Below, piece by piece: positions 54,952 to 64,000 of a DNA stretch of 64,000 bases (position 1 is its first letter; each line of letters starts with the position of its first letter). Origin of the DNA: Trichobilharzia szidati (Eukaryota; Platyhelminthes; Trematoda; Strigeidida; Schistosomatidae). The translations under genes were made by a program, and so were the position numbers. Under the pieces are notes generated by a model. It did not search any database and had not been told where the DNA came from. It saw nothing but the letters and a program-made list of their open reading frames with translations. The stretch covers positions 104,724,020 through 104,788,019 of the forward strand of contig OX235272.1 of the NCBI GenBank assembly GCA_944472155.2, read 5' to 3'.

Positions 54952-55300
54952 TGTAACAACAGAAGACAAGGGCTGGGCAATAGATTGTTTATTGAGAAAA
55001 TTCAGAGGTATTTATAGATTTTTATGTACATTATTGTCAGCGGAGAAGCAACGTCTTCTGATTGGTTGTTTTCTTGCTCAAGGTTATTCTGTTATCTCTT
55101 TGTGGCTGTTTCTCAGAAAATCAAGCCATATATCTGCGAATCATATTTCTACACGTTAACTCCGCTGTGATTGGTTGGTGATTTTCTCAAGGTTAAGCTT
55201 TGTTATTGTTTTTTCTCATGACCCTGATTCGGGACGTGAACATTTACGCAAATTGTTGTCTACAATGCTGGCTTGTTCGCAGCCAGCTCTCATCACAACA
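54952..55300 (+). repeat. LTR-like repeat, complete copy
   Basis: TGTAACAACAGAAGACAAGG ... GCAGCCAGCTCTCATCACA (about 345 bp). The most complete copy. It includes TATTTATAGATTTTTATG and TTGTTGTCTACAATG. No target duplication is evident (flanks GATAG and GTACT). Confidence 0.7.
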
Positions 55301-55423
55301 GTACTGGAGAAAGACTTCATTCTCTACACCAAATATCATCAGATTCCGATGATTGTTCATACCTTACTGAGTTATTTGCAAAATTCCATCGGAAACTTCT
55401 TTGACCTGACTTGCACATTATTC

Positions 55424-55852
55424 AGGTGTTGGTTTGCAGGGATTAGATTTGATTGGTTTCAGGATTTCATCATGAGTCGACATTGGTTGGAGAACCATTG
55501 GGAAACCAGCTGGTAGTACTGGTCAGCTGTTTCATCAGTCTAGTTTGTGACTCTTTATCAGCACGCACCCACTAAGTTTCAAACCCAGGACCTTCCGTTT
55601 ACAATGCAAGCGAGCTCGTTTTCCAATCAGGCAATGGGACCCTACTCGTCAAGAATCACCCCATGAATTCAAATTTCCATCAATTCATGATTTTAGCACA
55701 ACTGGCACCAGCCAATATCATCGCAGGCGAGCATTTGTCCTCACTCCCTACAGGATGGATCCTACTGATCAGTAGTTCTCTAACTGATATCAATCCTTGG
55801 TCAAAAGTGAAAAACAAACCAAATCCTTACAAATCAACGCTTGATAAGATGA
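55424..55852. repeat. SINE1 copy with inverted extra tail
   Basis: The minus copy (55,424-55,770) has a degenerate ribozyme region and B box TTTCAAACCC. It is followed at once by a plus-strand tail (55,771-55,852: AGTAGTTCTCTAACTGATAT). Tails face outward. Confidence 0.75.
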
Positions 55853-56135
55853 ATATTTATAGTTCTCAATGTAGATGATCTACTGTGTGTTTTAAGAAAA
55901 GTTTATTAGTCTTCTGTACACCATTCAACGTTCGAATCATTAGTTGGTGAAGACTGAATTCCTTTGAATCTATATCATCTATTTATTTATTAGTTTCATG
56001 CTGTTAACTGGACTTTTTCGAATGCTCTACATCTAACCTTCAGCTGGTCACTATAATCTGTCTTCCCTGAACAATCTCTTCTGCTGAGTCTCCTGATGGA
56101 TTTGGAAATTTTGGAGTCAAACAGATCTCTTCAGC

Positions 56136-56486
56136 TTGGTATTTAACATTCTTATGTACCTCCACTATCGAAAATCTCTGTTATCCAATAAAAGGTTAAA
56201 AAGTGTAAAGTGTTCTGTAGCTATTTTATCAGGTATCAAAGGTGTCAACCACACAAACTGTGTTATGGAATCGGGAGATTACTCAGTGAATCTACGGACT
56301 CATTCAACCTCTCTCTCTCTCTCTTCATCTAACTATATTACTATGTATATTTTGTGTGGGATTTCGAAATCAGTAAAGTTTGCTTTAGTTAAATGTTTAT
56401 GTAATCCAGTAGGCAGCCTAATTTGTAAGAAAGAAGATTTAAATAATGAAATCAAACGAATATTAAAAATAATTACAAGGAAATAA
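56136..56486 (+). pseudogene. PLE linker fragment
   Basis: Its end reads SKSVKFALVKCLCNPVGS and KKEDLNNEIKRILKI, comparable to SVKIGLVKCL and RQEVRHIREAL in the 37.6-kb PLE. The rest of the frame has no clear motif. Confidence 0.45.
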
Positions 56487-56596
56487 TTGCCCACGAGACT
56501 TTATTCAGAAATGTACTGAAGTCCATTAAGAAGAGGAAAGTAGAAATATGAGTTGTCAATGCTGGCGAATATTGAATCTTCAAAAGGCTGATTAGT

Positions 56597-57990
56597 GAAC
56601 AAAGAATATTCTTTTCGATAACCTACAGTTATATGTATACATAATAGTGAATGAATTAGGGTTATTAACAACAATAATACTGTTTAAATAACATAGAATA
56701 AATCAGTAATATGAATAGATTGCAGTTCGATAGCATCAATATGACAATACACTGAATATCAGAGAAATCATGAAAAACAATAATGATACAAATTCATGTA
56801 TTTATAGTTTCCACTGAAGGCCGACCAGAGCAGTAGTAGTGGCTGGCGGACTTGCTTCTACTGCACACTGAGCACCGGTTCTTTTACGCGAATCTAGAAG
56901 GCTTCTGCTATTTGGAGTGTTCAGTCGGTATCTGGATGTTTCTGGCAATGTATTTGGTACTCGATAGATGATGGTGGAGTAGGATTCTTCACTATTAGCT
57001 TTGTGGCCACTTTGGACCAGGTGGTCTAATATCGAGCAATTGATGCTTCTCACTACACCTTTATTTAGCCACATCACACTGGTAGGTGTTCCAATGGGAT
57101 CATGAAAAATCAGGTTCCTAGAGCAATGGCCAATATATCTCGCTCCGCCACAAATGCAGCTGAATTGGTGGATACATTTAGATGTGAGTAGTCTAGGTAC
57201 TTCATCTTTCAATAGGGGAATCACAACCGGTTGTAGTGTAGAAAATAAGACTTGTAGTTTGCCAGCATTAAAAGTTCATTGAACTGATTTTCCTAATTTC
57301 TTGGTAATTATTTCGCTTGGTATACCCCCAGCCTTAAATTTGAATAGTATATATAAAGGATTCTTGTTTACGGATAGTGAGCAGTCCTTTTCCTCTTTCT
57401 TTGTCATGCGTTTCTTCATAAATTTGTCGGAATAGCTATTTTCAATCAAGGTGTCATATACAATCCTTAATTCATCTTCAATTACTTCTTCTGAGCATAT
57501 AGCTCTAACTCTGTGGCTGAGTGTCTTTACTAAATTTCATTTGTACTAGTGAGGAACACAGCCATGAAAGTGTGTGTGGTGTCCTGTACATGTGCCTTTC
57601 CTATGCAAATTTCTCTTTATGCTACCAACTAGTTTTCTTGTGAATAGGACATCTAGAAAGGCCATTGTATTTTGGGATTCCTCTTCATACGTGAATTTCA
57701 TAGCAGAATGTACTTCATTGAATCGAGTTATTATTGTTTTCCCCTCCGAATCATTATCACTAAGAATACAGGTGTCATCCATATATCGGCAATAAAGTGA
57801 GAATTTTCTGATAAGGTTGTTCAAAGTTCCATTTTCTAGTTTGCTCAGAAAGAAATCTGCCAAAATGGGACCCAATGGGAAGCAGCCCATAGCCACCTGG
57901 TCCACTTGTCTGTAAAGTGTAAAATCGAATCTGCAATTTACATTCATGGTCAATCTTAATAACAATTATTTCAGAATTTCTATTGGGATG
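56597..57990 (-). pseudogene. PLE reverse transcriptase to GIY-YIG (lineage of 42.8 kb)
   Basis: From 57,965 down: FTLYRQVDQVAMGCFPLGPI with LADFF (motif B), YCRYMDDTCILSD (motif C, YMDD intact), HSAMKFTYEEESQN and FLDVLFTRKLVGSIKRN. A broken linker follows, then LKDEVPRLLTSKCIHQF and SCICGGARYIGHCSRN (GIY-YIG), SINCSILDHLVQSGHK and a C-terminus altered by frameshift. Near 56,600-56,640 is a type-c terminal hairpin (CGAAAAGAATATTCTTTG on the minus strand). Confidence 0.8.
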
Positions 57991-58449
57991 TCAATATTTA
58001 TCGACTGGTTATACACTTGTTCACATATGTATTTAACCGTTTCTAATTATAAATTGAGGCATTTAGCGCTTATTACTTCCTCAGTTAACACTTCCGTCTT
58101 AACAGTTGATAGCTAAGCAGTTAGACTATTGGGTACACATATTAGGAAAACAGAACAAGAGATAAGCAAGCAACGTGTATTCAGTAGAAAATTAAATTTA
58201 AAACTTAGAGAATAGAAAAAATATATATCTTTTGGTTTCATTATAAAATCTTTATTCGTAAAACATTTTAACAATAGCAAATTGAAAGCAAACTGGTTTT
58301 ATCTCTCAACTCTGGCTTACATTATAAATCATGAAAGCGAAGAAATCTTACTGGTTTAATCATTTAATTATCTTCGTTCTTTTTATAAAACCTAAAAAGA
58401 GATAACCGATTGAATGGAACAAAAGATTTATGTGTAAAACTTGGGCACT
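57991..58449. other. No gene recognised
   Basis: AT-rich; probably decayed upstream PLE sequence near 58,000. Confidence 0.4.
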
Positions 58450-60200
58450 ATGGTAGTAAGTAATTCCATAATAATTTGTTTATCAGATATGTCACACAGT
58501 GAGTGAAACAGTATTATTTACTGGATGACGAAGTTTCGATCACTATTTATAGTTCATAATCATTTCATCAATTATAATCACATGACTTCGTATCTTGAGT
58601 TTTATAGTATTCTTTGTTCTCTCCTATTCATTGTCGTAGGGGTAGTAGTTGAATTTTCCAGATGTCCAGATGAACAGGTGTTGAATCATTCTTTTTACAC
58701 GTATTCTCTTCAGTCGATTCGATGAATCGAGCTTCACTTATCAATCTCTCCCTCCACCCTGTTAATTGTATTAGATTTTAAAAGTGTCATGTTATCCCTT
58801 CCAGCCTATTCGTATGGTTGTGTGTAATTGCATGTAGTGAGTGATATACCTGAACTATTCTCTAGATTTCTTATCTTATTCGGGTCAACTAATCTAGGTT
58901 TTTCTAAGTTCTTATGCTCGGCTAGTCTTACTGACTACTACTACTTACTACTTTGACCTACGCATTTCACCCGACAATCATTCACGCAGGGTATTAGATA
59001 AACTAAATTGTTTTGTTTTCAAGGCTTCACAGGATCCTTTAACCGACAAAGCTTGTTTCTAATTGAGTTTTTGGGTTTGAATGCCAGCCACTTTTATTCC
59101 TGCCTGCATTGTTAAAAATTCTGCGTTAGGTTTCCGGGGTTCCTTCCTTGTATGGAATTACTACTGGTGATTAAGATTCCTTATTGTTGGTGTTGTCTTG
59201 TGGGTGTTTGACATGCATTATTATTATTATCACTACTATCATTGTTTATTTTATTTTTACATTTTCCTACGTATTTCCTGACTAATTTATCAGGAGAATT
59301 ATTAAGTTTCAAAGCTTCTCTTATATGCTTCACTTCTTGTCCTAGATTTTCCTTGTTACTACTTAGTTTTTGTGCTCTGTCACTTAAACATTTCACCAAT
59401 CCTATTTTTACTGACATAGGATGGGATGATCCGAAATCCAAATATCTGTTTGAATTTGTGGGTTTCCTCTAAACACTGATGTTAAACTGCTCATCTTCTT
59501 TCCTTTTTACTCTACAATCTAACATTAGAAGCTCCTCTTCTTGTACTTCTACTTCATAAGTGAATTCAATTGCCTCAAACTTTGAGTTCAAATGTGTTCG
59601 AAAAATCTATCTATATCTCCTGTGTTCTAAGTACAGTGAATGTGTCATCTACATACCTCCACCATACTTTTGAGGTGGGGTGAACGTTTCAATCGCTATG
59701 TTTTCCTACTTATCCATCAGTATATCTGCCACAACTGGGGATATTGATGGCCCGATGGCGAATCCCTCAGTTTGTTTTTATATTTTTCCTTGGAATTTAA
59801 ATAATGTGGAAGTCAGGTATAGCTGCACTCCTAGCATTATGTCCTAAAGTGGCACTTTCGTTCTAAGTTCAAGTTCTTCGTCAGAAATCAGTTCGTTTCT
59901 GATTGCATCTATAGCCATATTTATCGGTATACGTGTGTATAAACTGACTATGTCAGAACTAACCATTTTCTCTTCATTATGTAATTTTAAATTATCTAAT
60001 CTATGTTTTAGTTCATAAGAATTTGTTAGTCTAGATTTTGAGTGTCTTTTAGGGGGATTTAATACCACAGGTAAATATTTAGATAATTCAAAGTTAGGTG
60101 AATTTCTAAGCTCATCTATAGGTCTAATAAGGTATCTTGACTTATGAACTTAAACAACACCATACAGCCTACTGGGGTTATTAGTTTCGGGCATTAAATA
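58450..60200 (-). mobile_element. PLE relic with one terminal repeat arm
   Basis: Arm 58,455-58,735 (TACTGGATGACGAAG, ATCATTTCATCAATTATAAT, CCAGATGTCCAGATG) matches the arms at 36.85 and 38.45 kb. The minus-strand coding part from 60,195 to about 58,800 contains VLNPPKRHSKSRLTNSYELK, RLDNLKLHNEEKMVSSDIVS with LYTRIPI (motif A), decayed motif B and VDD regions near 59,650-59,760, and SVKIGLVKCLSDRAQKLSSN. The opposite arm is missing beyond 60,200. Confidence 0.75.
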
Positions 60201-60689
60201 AAACCACTTAGAACAAAAGATAACTGGATATGTGAGAAAATCGCTTAAATGTTGATTGATAATTTATAGCTGTTAGCCTACCGTAAGTAATACATGAAGC
60301 TATAAATCTTGACTAAACTCATTAAGTATATAGTAGAATGTATGACAGTTAACTTCATGTCGACGTTGAAGATAAGGTGCTGAATAATTTGCTTCATAAA
60401 TTAACATCGGTAATTGTTCATTTTAACCAAGATGTAATTAAGGTGCATAAATCGTGTATTGTGTAATTGGTGAACATCTCAATGTGTGGTTCAACAACAT
60501 TATTTCTAAACACAATGTACACTTGTCTTCCCATTGAATAATAGCTGAGCTTTTGGGTAACTGATGGTTGTAAAAGATTTACAATATAAAATCAGGCAAA
60601 CTATTCATCATCATTTCTGTTTGTTTTCAGGTATCCATGGTTTTGTTCGCTTGAGAATGCCTCAACATATTATAAGGTTTTAAGGTTTT
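60201..60689. other. No gene recognised
   Basis: AT-rich spacer. Confidence 0.4.
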
Positions 60690-61490
60690 CAAATGTTTGC
60701 TTGTAAGGATTTAATTGGGAACAGGATTGCATAATGTGTTGACGTCAGTTAGAGAACCGTGAAAATCACCACGGAGTACTGGGTAGTTAGCTGTTTCGCC
60801 AGCCTAGTTTGGGACTGACTCTTCAGAAGCACGCACTCACCGACAGGGTCCGAACCCAGCACCTTACAGGTACAAGGGAAGCGAATGAGCTCGTAGACAG
60901 TTAAGCCACTGGGACCCGATCCAGTGGCCACTTCATGAATTCCAACTGCTTCCAAATGACGTCATTAATAGAGCAACTGACACTAGCCAGTGTCGTCGGT
61001 GATGAGTATTTTTCCTCATATCCGACCTGCTGTACCCCACTGGTCACTACTTCCCCGCTAGGACACCAGGTAACTAACTGCCTACCTGAATTGGGCCAGT
61101 TGCCAGTGAGTTTTGGATTGATATTCAAATGTTGACTCGCCAATGACATTGGCTAGTGGCCACGACCAGTAGGATACAGCAGGTCGAAGGTGAGGATAGT
61201 TATTCATGGAAGACAGTGCTAAGTGGTAGCGCTATGACGTGAATTGGCAGAAGTTAGAATTCATGCAGTGGCCAATGGATTGGGTCCCAGTGGCTTAATG
61301 GTCTACAAGCTCGCTAGCCTTGTAACCAGAATGTCCTGGGTTCGAACCCCTGTCAGTGGGTGAGTGCTGCTGAGTCGTCGAAAACTAGGACGTAACAGCT
61401 ATCTGGCAGTATTCCATGTTGGTTTTCCAATAGTTCTCTAACCGATGTTAGCTCAAGATGAAATCCTGCAAGCAATAAAACAGAATTTTT
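60690..61490. repeat. Head-to-head pair of full-length SINE1 copies
   Basis: The minus copy is 60,690-61,115 and the plus copy is 61,125-61,480. Both have A and B boxes (GGTCCGAACCC near 60,847; GGTTCGAACCCC near 61,339). The minus copy keeps CTGAAGA and GAAA with a paired stem II at 60,776-60,832. The plus copy has a damaged core (GTAACAG for GAAACAG). Confidence 0.85.
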
Positions 61491-62149
61491 AAATATGTTT
61501 TATTAGGCTTGCAGTGATGAATAATAATTAGTCTATAGCTTTTCTCATCCAGCATTGGGTAGTCCCCCACACAATTTAAGTCGATTGGTTAGGCTGAGGG
61601 TACGTGGTCAACAACCCACGTCATTTAGCACGTTGTCATGTTTCGTCCAGTTGTTCGTTAAGCAGTCATCACCATTAAGCATTTCAGAACCACCAAACGT
61701 AATTCGTACTTTGAACAATCAATTTTTTGTTTTTACTTAACTCTAGGCTAAGCAGAACAATTATTTTAGGAGTTGGTGAACCTAGGCTTGCATTTAGCGT
61801 GTCTTGCATACCCATCGACACCTTCACCTTCTGAAACCTGTATGACGACATTCTCCCCTCGATATAATGTCAAAATCCGAGACCAGCTATCACGAAAATA
61901 GATTTAGAATGGAAAATAATATAATTCAAAGGGTGAATACAGACTTCAGTGGTTAGTCTCTTATGGTGCACAAAGTATGCATGTATATAAATGTCCCAAC
62001 TGTGATACAATCCTGAATTTGGAGTCATTCTTATAGTTATTTCAACACAATATATAACCGGTCACTCGAATAATATTCCCTAAGAAAGATAGAAAACTGA
62101 CTGAGAAGGCAAAAAATGATTATACACATTGGATCATGGAATTTTAAAA
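61491..62149. other. No gene recognised
   Basis: A 61-codon plus-strand frame (61,555-61,740) has no known motif and is not called. Confidence 0.4.
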
Positions 62150-62154
62150 AAGAT

Positions 62155-62215
62155 GGTTACAGAGAAGAAAAAAATTTTCATTTCGACGAAATCATCAACT
62201 AGGTTGTACATCCGT
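62155..62215 (-). mobile_element. PLE type-c terminal repeat motif
   Basis: Minus strand: GTACAACC, TAGTTGATGATTTCGTCGAA, ATGAAAATTTTTTTCTTC, TCTGTAACC. Close to the 27.58-kb copy. Confidence 0.45.
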
Positions 62216-62314
62216 ATATCTACATTAAATGTGTGAGAAAGTTGCTGAACTATTTCCGGTTATATGTTAAATTAATAAAATTACTAAGTGTAATAAACAG
62301 AAGGTATATAGTAG

Positions 62315-62660
62315 TGTAACGACAGAAAACAAGGGACAAGTAACAGATCGTTTATTGAAAAAATCAAGAGATATTTATAGATTTGTATGTACATTATTGT
62401 CAGCGGAGTAGCAACGTCTTCTGATTGGTTGCTTTCTCGCTGAAGGTTATTCCGTCGTCTCTTTGTGGCCGTTTCTTAGATGGTCAGGCCATATATCTGC
62501 GAATCGTATTTGCACACGTTAGCTCTGCTTTGGTTGGTTGGTGAGTTCCTCAAGGTAAAGCTTTGTTATTGTGTTTTTTTCTCATAACCTCGATTTGGGA
62601 CGTAAACATTGACGTAAATTGTTGTCTACAATTTCGGCTTGTTCGCAGACAGCTCTCACC
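62315..62660 (+). repeat. LTR-like repeat, joined to a Jockey/CR1 RT
   Basis: TGTAACGACAGAAAACAAGG ... CAGACAGCTCTCACC, then RT sequence without a gap. The usual last bases (ACA) are missing. Confidence 0.65.
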
Positions 62661-64000
62661 ATTATTCTAGAAATATTTCAGGTCAAAGGTACTTTAGTCA
62701 AGTATTCTCTGATAATATTGATACCAGCTTTGTAACTTTTCCAGAAGGTAACTTGAAAATGGCACCCTTATACATTGGAAAGGATACTGTCCTAAAGTAC
62801 CTTCTAAGGCTCAATCCTGGTAAGGTCCAGTGGCCTGATGAACTCCACCCACGTATATTAACAGCATTGGCTGAAAACATAGCCGAGCCCTCGTCGGTAA
62901 TCTTCAATATGTCTCTGGACCAGTCTAAATGTCCAAGAGACTGGAAAGATGCCATCATTAGTCCGGTCTTCAAAACCGGATCTAGAAACTTAGTTCAGAA
63001 CTATCGTCCTGTTAGTTTGACCAGTATTGTTGTTAAACTACTAGAAAGAATAATTCGTGATGCTATCATTCACTTCATTGAAGGGAACAAACTTTTCGCT
63101 GTGGAACAGCATGGTTTTAGAGCAGGTCATTCTTGCTTGACCAACCTTCTTTTGGCCAGAGAAAGTTGGGCAAGCTCAGCTGATGCTAATATACCGGTGG
63201 ATGCCATATTCATCGACCTTAGCAAGGCGTTTGACAGGGTTTCTCATTCAGGTCTTCTAGTAAAGTTAGGTAGTATGGGAATCAATAAAGTGGTTGCCGA
63301 CTGGATTCAAGACTTTCTAAAGGACAGAAGACAAAGAGTACAAGTTAACGGGGTTTTATCAACATGGGAATCGGTTAAGAGTGGCGTTCCTCAGGGTACA
63401 ATTCTAGGCCCACTTCTTTTCCTGATTTATGTTAATGAGATTCCATCGGTAGTTAGGTCATCCTGCTTACTGTTTGCCGACGACATCAAGATATGGAGGG
63501 CTTTACACGATGACAGTGATCAACTTGCTTTGCAGGAAGATTTAAACTTGTTAAGTGGTTGGTGTAAGCACTGGGCCTTGGAGATTAACTTAAGCAAGAG
63601 TGTAGTTATGCATGTATCTCATAGTCACGTGCACAATTACTCAATGAATGGCATTACTCTCCCAGTGGTCACTGAGTACAAGGACTTTGGGAGTGGTTGT
63701 GCAGCATGACTTGAAAACAGCAACAAACTGTAGAGCTGCAGCCACTAAGGGTTTCCGAATATTATGGGCCATACGCAAAGCTTTTGCGAATTTTGACGCT
63801 GAAATATTTCGTATATTATATCCGACTTATATCAGACCTCATTTGGAATATGGGTTCCAGGCAGCGAGCCCGTGTTTCAAATACGAAATAGACTTATTAG
63901 AAAGGGTGCAATGAGTAGGAACTAAGCTAATAAAAGGTTTCTCAACCCTCTCATATGAGGAGAGGTTAAGTCGACTGGGTTTATTTCCACTGTCATACAG
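62661..64000 (+). pseudogene. Jockey/CR1-type reverse transcriptase, cut by the window end
   Basis: The open frame 62,639-63,709 (its first residues lie in the LTR-like repeat) has RT boxes: LLRLNPGKVQWPDELHPRIL, CPRDWKDAIISPVFKTGS, NYRPVSLTSIVVKLLERII, GFRAGHSCLTNLLL, IFIDLSKAFDRVSHSGLL (motif A), SGVPQGTILGPLLFLIYVNE (motif B), CLLFADDIKIW (motif C, FADD intact), INLSKSVVMHV. One extra T near 63,690 shifts the frame. The protein continues VVVQHDLKTATNCRAAATKG and YIRPHLEYGFQAASP to a TGA at 63,912, after which the frame stays recognisable (LIKGFSTLSYEERLSRLGL). No endonuclease is present, so it is 5' truncated. In the family the RT does target-primed reverse transcription. Confidence 0.85.

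Noticed and set aside
1..64000. CRISPR array, bacterial operon, integron or phage module
   Set aside because: No regularly spaced repeats with unique spacers, no operon-like dense coding, and splice-type signals with eukaryotic retroelements throughout.

Overview
The window looks like platyhelminth DNA, most likely from a schistosome. The sequence is AT-rich and intron-like. It is packed with short interspersed repeats that match the schistosome SM-alpha type: a tRNA-like A box and B box followed by a hammerhead-ribozyme-like core. It also carries RTE-type (SR2-like) and Jockey/CR1-type non-LTR retrotransposons and many Penelope-like elements (PLEs). The genus is inferred from these families; the species cannot be told from the sequence.

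Host gene content is very low. The only convincing host exon is a minus-strand first coding exon (51,395-51,837). It has an ATG, an Asn-Gly-rich low-complexity protein, a GTAAG splice donor and an upstream TATA box. A weaker candidate terminal exon lies at 7,563-7,803 on the plus strand. No rRNA, true tRNA, CRISPR array or bacterial operon structure was seen.

Layout. 1-8.3 kb: PLE 3' ends, one holding a near-complete RTE element (670-3,884) bracketed by a 12-bp target duplication. 8.3-19.3 kb: SINE copies, PLE and RTE pieces, LTR-like repeats. 19.3-22.9 kb: a PLE with long inverted terminal repeats, split by a 5'-truncated RTE copy and by a SINE. 23-31 kb: another inverted-repeat PLE, RTE 3' ends, a decayed Jockey/CR1 RT, and inverted SINE pairs. 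31.0-32.6 kb: two adjacent large palindromes, one carrying hammerhead-like motifs in both arms. 33-49 kb: PLE relics of several lineages, SINE pairs and LTR-like repeats. 49.6-51.2 kb: an RTE copy lying in the apparent first intron of the host gene. 52-62 kb: more PLE relics and SINE pairs. 62.3-64 kb: an LTR-like repeat fused to a Jockey/CR1 RT that runs off the window.

How the parts fit together. The non-LTR elements (RTE, Jockey/CR1) encode reverse transcriptase and, in RTE, an AP-type endonuclease. They are the plausible source of machinery for the three SINE families. The PLEs encode a different RT fused to a GIY-YIG endonuclease and recurrently sit between inverted terminal repeats. Nearly every coding copy is broken by frameshifts or truncation. 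The most interesting signals are structural: head-to-head SINE1 pairs at many loci, hammerhead-like folds in SINE1 and in PLE terminal repeats, a 436-bp perfectly identical tract shared by two RTE copies, and a shared 4-nt insertion inside the catalytic FADD box of four RTE copies. All boundaries are by eye and approximate unless a target duplication is given.
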